64,000 nucleotides of DNA from Eikenella longinqua (GCF_001648355.1 NZ_LXSL01000011.1:29676-93675), one strand, 5' to 3'. Counted from the first letter of the stretch, positions 32,391-41,824 are shown. A program made the numbers and translations. Notes: generated from the letters alone by a model not told the origin.

Positions 32391-33911
32391 ATGAGCACGC
32401 TCACCAAACCCATCGTCCTCCTCATCCTTGACGGTTTCGGCCACCGCCTCGAAGGCGACGACAACTCCGTCCTCCTCGCCCGCACCCCCAACCTCGACCG
32501 CCTCAAAGCCCAATACGCCTACGGCACCATCGACGCCTCCGAGCGCATGGTCGGCCTGCCCGCCGGCCAGTTTGGCAACTCCGAAGTCGGCCACCTCAAC
32601 ATCGGCGCCGGCCGCGTGGTGGAGCAAGACATCACCCGCATCGACATGGCCATCGAAAACGGCAGCCTCGCGCACAATCCCGCCCTCACCGCTGCTTGGC
32701 AAGCGCCCACGCACACCGTGCACCTGCTCGGCTGTTTCTCCGACGGCGGCGTGCACAGCCACATCGAGCACTTCTTCGCCGTGGCCGACGCCGCCATCGC
32801 CGCCGGCGTACAGAAAATCGTATTCCACCCCTTCCTAGACGGCCGCGACACCCCGCCGCAAAGCGCCGAAGGCTACCTGAAAAGATTGCAAAGCTATTGC
32901 CAGCAGCACCCGCAAGCGAAAGTGGGCAGCGTGATCGGCCGCTTCTTCGCCATGGACCGCGACAACCGCTGGGAACGCGTGGAGCAGGCCTACCACGCCC
33001 TGTTCGGCCAAGCCAAATTCCAAGCCGGCACCCCGCTGCAAGCCCTCGCCGCCGCCTATGAACGCGGCGAACACGACGAATTCGTGCAGCCCACCGTGAT
33101 CGACCCCGCCTGTGCCCTGCACGACGGCGACGCGGTTATCTTCATGAACTTCCGCGCCGACCGTGCCCGCGAGCTTACCCAAGCCCTGCTGTTCGACGAT
33201 TTCCAAGGCTTCGAGCGTCGCCAGCGCTTCCACCCCGGCTACTTCACCTCGCTCACCAGCTACGGCAAGCAATATGACTTCCCCGTGCTCTTCGCCCAAG
33301 AAAGCATCCGCAACGGCCTGGGCGAATACCTCTCCGCCCAAGGCATCAGCCAGCTGCGCATTGCTGAAACCGAGAAATATCCGCACGTTACCTATTTTCT
33401 CAGCGGCGGCCGCGAAGAGCCCTACCCCGGCGAAGAGCGCATCCTCGTGCCCTCGCCCAAAGTGGCTACCTACGATTTGCAGCCCGAAATGAGCGCGCCG
33501 CAAGTGTGCCAGCACATCCTCGACAGCCTCGCTGCCAAGCGTTTCGACGTGATCTTGTGCAACTTCGCCAACGGCGACATGGTCGGCCACAGCGGCGTGC
33601 TGGCCGCCACCATCAAAGCCGTGGAAACGCTGGACGACTGCGTGGGCAAAATCGTGGCCGCAGTGCAGGCCGCCGGCGGCGAAGTGCTGATTACCGCCGA
33701 CCACGGCAACTGCGAGCAGATGTTCGACCCCGCCAACGGCCAGCCGCACACCCAGCACACCACCAACCCCGTGCCCTTCCTGTATGTCGGCCGCCCCGCC
33801 CGCATCAAATCCGGCGGTGCGCTGAAAGACATCGCCCCCACGCTCCTGGCCATGCTCGGCCTGCCCAAGCCGCCCGAAATGAGCGGCGAGAGCCTGATTG
33901 AGTTTGCCTGA
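32391..33911 (+). CDS. gpmI: 2,3-bisphosphoglycerate-independent phosphoglycerate mutase
   Basis: The 506-residue enzyme interconverts 3- and 2-phosphoglycerate in glycolysis and gluconeogenesis using manganese. Motifs are LLILDGFGHR, the phosphoserine Ser64 in FGNSEVGHLNIGAGR, FLDGRDTPP, MNFRADRARELT, FANGDMVGHSG and ITADHGNCEQM. The start at 32391 gives MSTLTKPIVLLILDGFG; the upstream extension does not match the family. A TATAAT (32352-32357) is a likely -10. A DUS near 32871 encodes EGYLKRLQSY. Confidence 0.97.
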   Translation: MSTLTKPIVLLILDGFGHRLEGDDNSVLLARTPNLDRLKAQYAYGTIDASERMVGLPAGQFGNSEVGHLNIGAGRVVEQDITRIDMAIENGSLAHNPALTAAWQAPTHTVHLLGCFSDGGVHSHIEHFFAVADAAIAAGVQKIVFHPFLDGRDTPPQSAEGYLKRLQSYCQQHPQAKVGSVIGRFFAMDRDNRWERVEQAYHALFGQAKFQAGTPLQALAAAYERGEHDEFVQPTVIDPACALHDGDAVIFMNFRADRARELTQALLFDDFQGFERRQRFHPGYFTSLTSYGKQYDFPVLFAQESIRNGLGEYLSAQGISQLRIAETEKYPHVTYFLSGGREEPYPGEERILVPSPKVATYDLQPEMSAPQVCQHILDSLAAKRFDVILCNFANGDMVGHSGVLAATIKAVETLDDCVGKIVAAVQAAGGEVLITADHGNCEQMFDPANGQPHTQHTTNPVPFLYVGRPARIKSGGALKDIAPTLLAMLGLPKPPEMSGESLIEFA

Positions 33912-33937
33912 GCGCGCATCACGCCCAACCCGTAAAA

Positions 33938-33962
33938 GGCTACCTGAAAATTTCAGGTAGCC
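33938..33962 (+). terminator. gpmI tight DUS-pair hairpin
   Basis: The two opposed DUS copies are only one base apart, leaving almost no loop. It lies between gpmI and mntP. Confidence 0.5.
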
Positions 33963-33974
33963 TCCCCGAGCGCC

Positions 33975-34565
33975 ATGAGCTTCCTCACCATCCTCGCCCT
34001 CGCCTTCGGCATGTCGATGGACGCCTTCGCCGCCGCCATCGCCCAAGGCGCCGCCATCGGCAGCCCCACCCGCCGCGGCATCCTGCGCACCGCCGCCGTG
34101 TTCGGCAGCGTGGAAACCGTTACCCCGCTTATCGGCTGGGCGCTCGGCTCGGTGGCACAGCGCTACATCGACGACTGGGACCACTGGATTGCCTTCACCC
34201 TGCTGCTCCTGCTCGGCCTGCGCATGATCTACGGCGGGCTGCGTGCCGGCCACGGCGCCGAAGAACACACCGCAAACGGCCGCTCCTGCCCACGCCACCC
34301 GCCCGGGCGCCTCATGCTCGTGGCCATCGCCTTCGCCACCAGCATCGACTCCATGATTGTCGGCGTCGGCCTCGCCTTCCTCGAAGTCAACATCCTGCTC
34401 ACCGCGCTGGCCATCGGCTTCGCCACCACCCTCATGGCCGCCATCGGCATCCGCCTGGGCAGCCTGCTCGGCAGCGCCATCGGCAAACGCGCCGAAATCC
34501 TCGGCGGGCTCGTGCTCATCGGCATCGGCATCCTGATTTTGGCCGAACACCTGCACAGTCCCTAA
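33975..34565 (+). CDS. mntP: Manganese efflux pump MntP
   Basis: The 196-residue membrane protein has six hydrophobic helices and both duplicated motifs: LALAFGMSMDAFAAAIAQGA near the N-terminus and AIAFATSIDSMIVGVGLAFL in the second half, with the conserved aspartates. It exports manganese across the inner membrane. A histidine-bearing cytoplasmic loop (CPRHPPG) sits between the halves. The start is directly after the gpmI hairpin; envC follows after 21 bases, so these may be co-transcribed. Confidence 0.94.
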   Translation: MSFLTILALAFGMSMDAFAAAIAQGAAIGSPTRRGILRTAAVFGSVETVTPLIGWALGSVAQRYIDDWDHWIAFTLLLLLGLRMIYGGLRAGHGAEEHTANGRSCPRHPPGRLMLVAIAFATSIDSMIVGVGLAFLEVNILLTALAIGFATTLMAAIGIRLGSLLGSAIGKRAEILGGLVLIGIGILILAEHLHSP

Positions 34566-34586
34566 CCACCGTTTTCAGGTAGCCTC

Positions 34587-35918
34587 ATGAACCCCAGCAA
34601 AATCCTCATCCCGCTCATCCTCCTGCTCACCGGCCTGCCCGCCCCCGCCGCCCCCAAAGACGACCTGCGCCAAGTGCAGCGCGCCATCCACGAAAGCCAC
34701 CGCAAACTCCAACAGCAGCAAAGCGAACAGCGCCAGCTGCAAAGCAACATCCGCCAAACCCAAAGCGAGCTCGACAGCATCCGCCGCGAGCTCGACCAGC
34801 TCACCCGCCGCCGCCAAACCGCCTGGCGCGAGCTGCAAGCCATGCAAGCCAAGCTCGACAGCCTGCAAACCCGCATCCAAGGCACCCAAGCCCAAGCCGC
34901 CCGCCTGCTCAACAGCCGCTACCGCCAACCCCAGCCCAACGCCGTCACCCTCTTCCTGCAAAACACCGACCCCCAGCAAAAAGGCCGCCGGCTCGAATAC
35001 TTGCGCCACCTCAACCAAGCCAACAGCCAAGCCCTCGCCCAGCTCCAACACAACCGCCAAGAGCTCAAACAGCAGCAAGACAGCATCAACCAGCAGCTCC
35101 AGCGCCTCGACAGCCTCAAACGCCAGCAGCAAAACACCGCCGCCCGCCTCGGCCGCCAGCAGCAGCAACAGCAACGCCAACAGCAAACCCTCGAACAAGA
35201 CATCAGCCGCGAAACCGCCAAGCTGCACACCCTGCGCCAAAACGAAAGCCGCCTCAACAACCTCATCGCCAGCCTCAGCCGCCGCTCCGCCCAGCGCCAA
35301 GAAGCCCAACGCCGGCAACGCGCCGCCGCAGCCCAACAGCGCCGCCAGCAGCAAGCCGCCCAGCAAGCCCAAGCCCGCAGCCAGCCCAAGCCCCAAAGGC
35401 TACCTGAAAGCGAGCGCAGCGAGCTTCGCCAAAACGACCCCGCCGCCCCGCCATACAACACCCCCAACCCCAACACCCTCACCGCCGAAGACCTCGCCCT
35501 AGAAGCCCCCGCCGCCCCCGAACCGCAAAGCCAAGGTTTCAGCCGCATGCAAGGCCGCCTGCCCCGCCCCGTGGGTGGCAGCATCAGCGGCCGCTTCGGC
35601 CAAGCCCGCCCCGGCGGCGGCACCTGGAAAGGCCTCTTCATCAGCACCCCGCCCGCCCCCGTGCGCAGCATCGCCGCCGGCGAAGTCGCCTACGCCGCCC
35701 CCCTGCAAGGCTACGGCAACACCGTCATCATCGACCACGGCGACGGCTACCTCAGTATCTACACCGGCCTCTCCCAAATCAGCGCCGGCAGCGGCAGCAG
35801 CGTATCCCCCCGCCAAACCATCGGCCGCAGCGGCAGCCTCCCCGGCGGTGAAAACGGCCTCTACTTCGAAATCCGCTACCGCAACCAAGCCATGAACCCC
35901 GCTTCATGGGTAAACTAG
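34587..35918 (+). CDS. envC: Murein hydrolase activator EnvC
   Basis: The 443-residue periplasmic protein has a signal peptide (MNPSKILIPLILLLTGLPAPAAP), a long glutamine-rich coiled coil (residues about 25-265) and a C-terminal LytM/M23-like domain. The zinc-binding residues of active LytM are missing: the usual histidine positions read WKGLFIS and SIYTGLSQ, as in EnvC. So it should activate cell-division amidases rather than cut murein itself. A DUS plus repeat unit inserts RLPESERSELRQND (residues about 271-284) between coiled coil and LytM domain. Confidence 0.92.
   Translation: MNPSKILIPLILLLTGLPAPAAPKDDLRQVQRAIHESHRKLQQQQSEQRQLQSNIRQTQSELDSIRRELDQLTRRRQTAWRELQAMQAKLDSLQTRIQGTQAQAARLLNSRYRQPQPNAVTLFLQNTDPQQKGRRLEYLRHLNQANSQALAQLQHNRQELKQQQDSINQQLQRLDSLKRQQQNTAARLGRQQQQQQRQQQTLEQDISRETAKLHTLRQNESRLNNLIASLSRRSAQRQEAQRRQRAAAAQQRRQQQAAQQAQARSQPKPQRLPESERSELRQNDPAAPPYNTPNPNTLTAEDLALEAPAAPEPQSQGFSRMQGRLPRPVGGSISGRFGQARPGGGTWKGLFISTPPAPVRSIAAGEVAYAAPLQGYGNTVIIDHGDGYLSIYTGLSQISAGSGSSVSPRQTIGRSGSLPGGENGLYFEIRYRNQAMNPASWVN
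35397..35436. repeat. In-frame DUS plus repeat unit in envC
   Basis: A DUS is followed directly by GCGAGCGCAGCGAGCTTCGCC. The frame stays open and encodes a short polar linker. Confidence 0.7.
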
Positions 35919-35936
35919 CCAAGCCGCGAGCAAAAA

Positions 35937-35976
35937 TTTCAGGTAGCCTTCCCGCTTCCCAAAAGGCTACCTGAAA
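35937..35976 (+). terminator. envC terminator (inverted DUS pair)
   Basis: Opposed DUS copies begin about 19 bases past the envC stop. Confidence 0.55.
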
Positions 35977-36203
35977 ACAACACCGGCATGCCATCAGCGC
36001 AGCAGGTCGGTCATCCATTCCCGATAATTTTCAAATGCCGATAATAAGCCGTACATTTATCCCCGGCCCGCTCCAATTTTTCAGGTAGCCTTCTCAGCCC
36101 GAAGCCAGCCAAACCCAGCCCCTCCCGTGAGCAAAGATTAAGGTAAAAACAACAGCCCGTCTTACCAAACTACCGTTTCCCCAGCACCAAAGAACCCTTC
36201 AAA

Positions 36204-37087
36204 ATGTACATCGCCCCCGAATTTATCCGCCCGTTTCCCCCGCCCGAAGACGTGTTCTCCGACGACATCGAGCGCCACGCACAATTTTTCCTGCCCATCT
36301 GCTCGCTGAACCTGCGTTTTATCCAGCCCGAACACGGCGACTACTGGCTGCATTTCGTCCAGCCCGCCGACATTTACGACGGCAGCATCGGCGAAAACAC
36401 CCAGCCCTTCCACAGCCGCTACAATTTTGAAGACAGCATCTGCTTCGATGTGGATGCCGGCGGCAAATACCGCTTCAGCGGCGATTGGCGCTTTTTCGAT
36501 GCGGAAACCGAAATCCCTGCCGACGTGATCGCCAAAGCGCGGGAGAAAATGGAAAAACACCATATCTCTTGGCAACGCGCCCTGCCCCAGCCCTACCGCA
36601 TGATCGACTTCGACGGCATACGCCACGCCCGCGAGCAAAACCATCAGGCTTATCAGCTTATTAAAGCCTTCTATCTGAAACACGGCCGGCTGCCGCTTTC
36701 GCTCTACGGCTGGGGAAAAGCCGTGGCCGGTGCCGAAAACTCGTCGGCAGCCTTGGCCGCATTCGAACAGTTCGACCAAGCAAATGAGCAAGAATATGTG
36801 CGGCACAATATGCCCGCCCCTACCAAACCGAGCTGTTGCAAGACGCAGGCGGCCTCAGCCCCGATTTCCAAGCATGGATGAAAGAAGACGGCTTCAGCAA
36901 CATAAACGAACTGATGCAGCATGGTTGCGGCAATTTGGAAAACCCGCCCCTGCGCGATGACGGGCGCGTGTTCGACTACATCGGCTGGCTCAGCGGCCAC
37001 CGCTTCCAAGAGAGCGGCTGCGACGAACTCTTCTTGTTCTTCGACCACCGCAACCAAAAAGCCGTGATACGCCTGGTGTACAGCTGA
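36204..37087 (+). pseudogene. Frameshifted hypothetical gene
   Basis: The first frame runs from the ATG at 36204 and encodes about 200 plausible residues (MYIAPEFIRPFPPPEDVFSDD...YEQFDQANEQEYVRHNMPA), then degenerates into TKPSCCKTQAASAPISKHG. Reading shifts near 36812-36820, and the next frame continues smoothly as PYQTELLQDAGGLSPDFQAWMKEDGF...FFDHRNQKAVIRLVYS to 37087. Joined, the product would be about 290 residues, soluble, with no recognised domain. The shift may be a real mutation, a sequencing error or programmed. No second start with a ribosome site supports two separate genes. Confidence 0.7.
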
Positions 37088-37412
37088 CAGTGCTTGGCCG
37101 CCCGCCGGCACAGCCCGTGTCGGAGTGCGCCGCAATTTCGGTTTTCAGGTAGCCTGCCCGCCCACTCTAAGGGCTACCTGAAAACACAAGCGCCACAAAG
37201 CCCAAACACCCGCCATATTTTTCAGGTAACCTTTTCCGGCCATAGCCGCCATTTAGCATTTATTTACCCCCACCCCCTTGCTGGAACAGGCAAATTTGCC
37301 TAAAGTTCAGCCTTCCGAGCCGCACGGCAGGCTACCTGAAAAAAGACAGCGCCCGCCGCAGCCCCATACTCCGGCTCGCCTTAGCAAAACCCGAAAGAGA
37401 TACCCACCCATT
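37088..37412. other. 325-bp intergenic region, DUS-rich
   Basis: No gene is visible. It holds an inverted DUS pair at 37143-37183, an imperfect copy (TTTTTCAGGTAACC) near 37218 and a single DUS near 37329 just upstream of the protease gene. Confidence 0.55.
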
Positions 37413-38855
37413 ATGTCCAACAACACATTCAAAAAAATCGCCCTCTACACCCTCGGCACATTCACCGGCATCGCCGTGAGCCTGAGCGTGCAGAGCGTGG
37501 CCGAAACCCGCAGCCGCCAGCCCCTGCCCGTGGATTCCCTGCGCACCATGGCCGAAGTGTACAGCCAGGTGAAAGCCAACTATTATCAAGACAAAACCGA
37601 CGAAGAAATCCTCGAAGGCGCGCTCAAAGGCATGGTGTCCCACCTCGACCCGCACTCCGAATACATGAACACCAAAGACTACGCCGACCTGCAAGAAAAC
37701 ACCAAAGGCGAATTCGGCGGCCTAGGTATGGAAGTAAGCTCTGAAAACAACTTTGTCAAAGTCGTCTCCCCCATCGAAGACACCCCCGCCGAACGCGCCG
37801 GCATCCAAAGCGGCGACTTCATCATCAAAATCGACGACGCCTCCACCCGCAACATGAGCGTGAACGACGCCGTGAAACGCATGCGCGGCGAGCCCGGCAC
37901 CAAAATCACCCTCACCCTCACCCGCAAAGACGCGCCCCAGCCTATCGTGGTCACGCTCACCCGCGCCGTCATCAAAGTGCGCAGCGTGCGCCACGATCTG
38001 ATCGAGCCCGGCTACGGCTACCTGCGCATCAGCCAGTTCCAAGAGCGCACCGTGCCCGCCATGGTGGAAGCCCTGCAAGCCATGCGCCGTAGCAACGGCG
38101 GCCCGCTCAAAGGCCTCGTGCTCGACCTGCGAGACGACCCCGGCGGCCTGCTCAACGGCGCTGTGGGCGTATCCGCCGCATTCCTGCAAAACAACCAGCT
38201 CGTGGTGAGCACCAAAGGCCGCAACGGCCAAGAAAACATGAGCCTCAAAGCCACCCCGTCCGACTACCAAATCGGCAGCGTCGGCAACCCCCTCGCCGGC
38301 CTGCCCGCCGAGTTTAAAAACATCCCGATCACCGTGCTCATCAACTCCGGCTCCGCCTCCGCCTCCGAAATTGTGGCCGGCGCCCTGCAAGACCACAAAC
38401 GCGCCGTTATCGTGGGCACCCAAAGCTTCGGCAAAGGCTCCGTGCAATCCGTGATGCCCCTCTCCAACGGCGGCGCACTGAAAATCACCACCCAGCTCTA
38501 CTACACCCCCAACGGCCGCTCCATCCAAGCCCAAGGCATCATACCCGACGTGGAAGTGGCCGACAAAACCCGCCGCTACGAAAGCCGTGAAGCCGACCTC
38601 TCCGGCCACCTGAGCAACCCCAACGGCGGCAACGAAGTGCGCGGCCGCTCGCTACACAGCAGCACCGAAGCCAAAGCTGCCTCCGAGCCCGCCGCCAAAG
38701 AAGAAGCCGACAACAACCCCGCCACTCGCTACAAGCCCAACCCGGCCAAAGACGACCAACTGCGCCGCGCATTGGAGCTGGTGAAAGCCCCGCAGCAATG
38801 GCGCGCCGCCCTCGGCCAAGCCGCCACCCGCCCGGCCAAGCCCATCGAACACTAA
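37413..38855 (+). CDS. ctpA: Carboxy-terminal processing protease (S41 family)
   Basis: The start at 37413 (MSNNTFKKIALYTLGTFTGIAVSLSVQSVAE) gives an N-terminal signal/anchor helix. The 480-residue protein has a PDZ domain (GEFGGLGMEVSSENNFVKVVSPIEDTPAERAGIQSGDFIIKID) and an S41 domain with the catalytic serine motif NSGSASASEIVAGALQDH and catalytic lysine in TQSFGKGSVQ. It cleaves envelope proteins from their C-termini in the periplasm. The last 90 residues are charged and low-complexity. Confidence 0.94.
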   Translation: MSNNTFKKIALYTLGTFTGIAVSLSVQSVAETRSRQPLPVDSLRTMAEVYSQVKANYYQDKTDEEILEGALKGMVSHLDPHSEYMNTKDYADLQENTKGEFGGLGMEVSSENNFVKVVSPIEDTPAERAGIQSGDFIIKIDDASTRNMSVNDAVKRMRGEPGTKITLTLTRKDAPQPIVVTLTRAVIKVRSVRHDLIEPGYGYLRISQFQERTVPAMVEALQAMRRSNGGPLKGLVLDLRDDPGGLLNGAVGVSAAFLQNNQLVVSTKGRNGQENMSLKATPSDYQIGSVGNPLAGLPAEFKNIPITVLINSGSASASEIVAGALQDHKRAVIVGTQSFGKGSVQSVMPLSNGGALKITTQLYYTPNGRSIQAQGIIPDVEVADKTRRYESREADLSGHLSNPNGGNEVRGRSLHSSTEAKAASEPAAKEEADNNPATRYKPNPAKDDQLRRALELVKAPQQWRAALGQAATRPAKPIEH

Positions 38856-38872
38856 ACCGCGCGGCAAACCAC

Positions 38873-38908
38873 ACAGGCTACCTGAAAAGCGCTTTTCAGG
38901 TAGCCTGT
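38873..38908 (+). terminator. Perfect DUS palindrome after ctpA
   Basis: Two DUS copies with identical flanks form an 18-bp palindrome with no unpaired centre (ACAGG...CCTGT), followed by GGTTTT. Confidence 0.65.
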
Positions 38909-38913
38909 GGTTT

Positions 38914-39020
38914 TATAGTGGATTAAATTTAAATCAGGACAAGGCGACGAAGCCGCAGACAGTACAGATAGTACGGCAAGGCGAGGCAACGCAGTCCTGG
39001 TTTAAATTTAATTCACTATA
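38914..39020. repeat. Correia-like element E (107 bp)
   Basis: The left end TATAGTGGATTAAATTTAAA faces TTTAAATTTAATTCACTATA on the right. The interior has CAGGACAAGGCGACGAAGCC, GCAGACAGTACAGATAGTAC and GGCAAGGCGAGGCAACGC, the canonical Correia order. It lies between ctpA and ppa. Confidence 0.85.
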
Positions 39021-39108
39021 TTCAACTTTCCACGCAAGCCGTAAAGCAACAAACTTTTCAGGTAGCCCAAATCCCACTCCGCCTATAGCCTATGCCGCCG
39101 ATGGGCGT

Positions 39109-39114
39109 TATAAT
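39109..39114 (+). promoter_or_regulatory. -10 box of ppa
   Basis: A consensus TATAAT lies 40 bases before the ppa ATG. A -35 box is not obvious. Confidence 0.4.
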
Positions 39115-39153
39115 CCGCCCTTCCCAACCGTTTCAAACACAAAGGAAAACACA

Positions 39154-39684
39154 ATGGCAGATTTCAACCAAATCCTCAACGCCGGCAACGTAGACGGCGG
39201 CATCATCAACGTAGTCGTGGAAATCCCCCAAGGCTCCAACCAAAAAATCGAATGGGACCGCAAACTCGGCGCCATGAAGCTCGACCGCATCGAGCCGCAA
39301 ATCTTCGCCAAACCCACCAACTACGGCTTCATCCCGCAAACCCTCGATGAAGACGGCGACGAGCTCGACGCCCTCATCATCACCGACCTGCCCCTGCCCA
39401 CCGGCATCTACATGGAAGCCAAAGTCATCGGCGTGATGAAATTCGTGGACGACGGCGAAGTAGACGACAAAGTCGTAGTCGTGCCCGCCGATGACCGCCA
39501 CAACGGCAACGTCATCAACACCCTGGCCGACCTGCCGCCGCAGCTGATCAAACAAATCGAATTCCACTTCAACCACTACAAAGACCTGAAAAAACCCGGC
39601 ACCACCAAAGTCGGCCACTGGGGCGACATCGAAGAAGCCAAAGCCGTGATCCGCGAATCCCAAGTCCGCTGGAAAGCGCAATAA
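39154..39684 (+). CDS. ppa: Inorganic pyrophosphatase
   Basis: The 176-residue soluble family I pyrophosphatase hydrolyses PPi to phosphate, pulling biosynthetic reactions forward. Motifs: VVVEIPQGSNQKIEWDRKLGAMKLDR, NYGFIPQTLDEDGDELDALI (metal-binding aspartates) and VVVPADDRHNGNV. A strong ribosome site AAAGGAAAACACA precedes the ATG. It is single, with Correia element E upstream and a perfect hairpin terminator downstream. Confidence 0.97.
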   Translation: MADFNQILNAGNVDGGIINVVVEIPQGSNQKIEWDRKLGAMKLDRIEPQIFAKPTNYGFIPQTLDEDGDELDALIITDLPLPTGIYMEAKVIGVMKFVDDGEVDDKVVVVPADDRHNGNVINTLADLPPQLIKQIEFHFNHYKDLKKPGTTKVGHWGDIEEAKAVIRESQVRWKAQ

Positions 39685-39708
39685 ACCCATTCAGGCTACC
39701 TGAAAATC

Positions 39709-39744
39709 AAAGCCGTTGTTCCCATTGGAGAACAACGGCTTTAT
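39709..39744 (+). terminator. ppa terminator
   Basis: AAAGCCGTTGTTC pairs perfectly with GAACAACGGCTTT across an 8-base loop. A DUS lies just upstream at 39693. Confidence 0.8.
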
Positions 39745-39887
39745 TGCCGCCTGCCCAAGCAGCAGATATTTTTCAGGTAGCCTGCACTCTTTACCAACCC
39801 GTTTCCATAATAATGGGTGAGGGCAACTCGTCCGAATTCCATTGGGCGGCTCCATGCACCAAAGCCCACCTGTTCAGCACAACAAAA

Positions 39888-39926
39888 GGCTACCTGAAAG
39901 ATCGCATTGCTCATTTTCAGGTAGCC
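39888..39926 (-). terminator. dxs terminator (inverted DUS pair)
   Basis: Opposed DUS copies lie 24 bases past the dxs stop on the minus strand. Confidence 0.6.
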
Positions 39927-39949
39927 TCATCTGCTTTGCCGGAATATCC

Positions 39950-41824
39950 CTACCCCTGCTCCCACTCGGCCACCCGTGCCGCAATTTTCTCTGCGCTCAA
40001 GCCCAAGTCGCTCAGCAGCAGGGCGGGGTCGCCGTGGCCGGTTACGATGTCTTCGATGCCCAGCAGCAACACGGGCAGGCGGCAGCCCTGTTTGGCCAGC
40101 ACTTCCAGCACCGCGCTGCCGGCGCCGCCCTGCACCGCGTTTTCCTCAATGCACACCAGCCACTGGTGGCTGGCGGCCAGCTCGGCAATCAGCGCTTCGT
40201 CCAGCGGTTTCACAAAGCGCATATCGGCCACCGTCCAATCGGCGGCTTCGGCGGCCTGCAAGGCGGGCTGCACCATGCTGCCGAAGGCCAGCACGGCGGT
40301 GCCTTTGCCCTGCCGCCGCAGCACGCCCTTGCCCAGCGGCACGGTATCCAAACCGGCCGGCGAAGCGGTGCTGCCGCTGGCGCCGCGCGGATAACGCACG
40401 GCGGCGGGGCCGTCCAGCGCGTAGCAGGTGGAGAGCAGCAGGCGGCATTCTTCGCCGCTGCTGGGCGCGGCCACCACCATATTGGGGATGCAGCGCAGGA
40501 AGCTCAAATCGTAGGCACCGGCGTGGGTGGGGCCGTCGGCGCCGACGATGCCGGCGCGGTCGATGGCAAACAGCACCGGCAGGTTTTGCAGTGCCACATC
40601 GTGCACCAGTTGGTCGTAGGCGCGCTGGAGGAAGGTGGAATAAATCGCTACCACGGGCTTCATGCCGCCGCAGGCCAGGCCGGCGGCAAAGGTAACGGCG
40701 TGCTGCTCGGCAATGCCCACGTCGAAATAGCGCTCGGGAAAGCGCTGCTCGAATTCCACCAGCCCGCTGCCTTCGCGCATGGCGGGCGTGATGGCGGCCA
40801 GTTTGTCGTCTGCCGCGGCCTGGTCGCACAGCCATTGGCCGAAAATCTGGGTGTAGCTCAAAGGGGCGGCCGCGCCGCTCACCGGGCCTTGGTCGGGGTT
40901 GAATTTGCCCACGGCATGAAAGCCCACGGGGTCGTTTTCGGCCAGCTTGTAGCCCTGCCCTTTTTGCGTGAGCACGTGCAAGAGCTGCGGGCCTTTGCGC
41001 TGCTTCATTTCTTTGAGCACGGCCACCAGTTGCAGCACGTTGTGGCCGTCCACCGGGCCGGTGTAGCTGAAGCCGAAGTTGTCAAACAGGGAATCGGGGC
41101 GGATGCGCGAGCCGTCGAGCACGCTCTTGAGCCGCTGTTCCACCTTTTGCGCGATGTGCAGCGCGCCGGGGAGCTTGTCGAGCACTTTTTCGGATTTGTG
41201 CTTGATATTGCGCAGGGTGCTGCGCCAGTCTTTGGCCTGGCTGCCGGCAAGGTATTTGGGAAAGGCGCCCACATTGGGGGAAATCGACATTTCGTTGTCG
41301 TTGAGGATAACGAGCAGGTCGGTATCCATGTCGCCGGCGTTATTCAGCGCTTCGAAGGCTTGGCCGGCGGTCATGGCGCCGTCGCCGATCACGGCCACAC
41401 TGCGCTTGGGGCTACCTGAAAGTTTGTCGGCCACGGCCATGCCCAGCGCGGCGCCGATGGAAGTGGAAGAATGCCCTACGCCGAAATCGTCGTATTCCGA
41501 TTCGCAGCGCTTGGGGAAGCCGGCCAGGCCGCCGTATTGGCGCATGGTGTGCATGCGGCTGCGGCGGCCGGTAAGCACTTTGTGCGGGTAGCTTTGGTGG
41601 CCCACGTCCCAAATCAGGTGGTCGTTGGGCGTGTCGTACACATAATGCAGCGCCACGGCCAGCTCCACGGCGCCCAGATTGCTGGCGAAATGGCCGCCGG
41701 TTTTGCTGATACTGTCGAGCAGGAAGGTGCGCAGTTCGGCCGCCAGCTGCGGCAGCTGGTCTTCGCGCAAACGGCGCAAATCCTGCGGGTAGTCGATGGT
41801 GTCGAGAAGCGGCGTGGTGGTCAT
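39950..41824 (-). CDS. dxs: 1-deoxy-D-xylulose-5-phosphate synthase
   Basis: The 624-residue thiamine-diphosphate enzyme joins pyruvate and glyceraldehyde-3-phosphate, the first step of the MEP isoprenoid pathway. Motifs: HLIWDVGHQSYPHKVLTGR, VIGDGAMTAGQAFEALNNAG with the ThDP-binding GDG, VLNDNEMSISPNVG and the transketolase-like DVGIAEQHAVTFAAGLA. Normal length. An in-frame DUS near 41411 encodes KLSGSPKR. It diverges from rsgA. Confidence 0.97.
   Translation of the reverse strand: MTTTPLLDTIDYPQDLRRLREDQLPQLAAELRTFLLDSISKTGGHFASNLGAVELAVALHYVYDTPNDHLIWDVGHQSYPHKVLTGRRSRMHTMRQYGGLAGFPKRCESEYDDFGVGHSSTSIGAALGMAVADKLSGSPKRSVAVIGDGAMTAGQAFEALNNAGDMDTDLLVILNDNEMSISPNVGAFPKYLAGSQAKDWRSTLRNIKHKSEKVLDKLPGALHIAQKVEQRLKSVLDGSRIRPDSLFDNFGFSYTGPVDGHNVLQLVAVLKEMKQRKGPQLLHVLTQKGQGYKLAENDPVGFHAVGKFNPDQGPVSGAAAPLSYTQIFGQWLCDQAAADDKLAAITPAMREGSGLVEFEQRFPERYFDVGIAEQHAVTFAAGLACGGMKPVVAIYSTFLQRAYDQLVHDVALQNLPVLFAIDRAGIVGADGPTHAGAYDLSFLRCIPNMVVAAPSSGEECRLLLSTCYALDGPAAVRYPRGASGSTASPAGLDTVPLGKGVLRRQGKGTAVLAFGSMVQPALQAAEAADWTVADMRFVKPLDEALIAELAASHQWLVCIEENAVQGGAGSAVLEVLAKQGCRLPVLLLGIEDIVTGHGDPALLLSDLGLSAEKIAARVAEWEQG

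Noticed and set aside
32835..34556. Long minus-strand open frame (573 codons) opposite gpmI and mntP
   Set aside because: It is the antisense of two clearly recognised genes, has low-complexity glycine, alanine and aspartate composition, and shows no family motif.
39842..41419. Long plus-strand open frame opposite dxs
   Set aside because: It is antisense of dxs, with no motif and no ribosome site.
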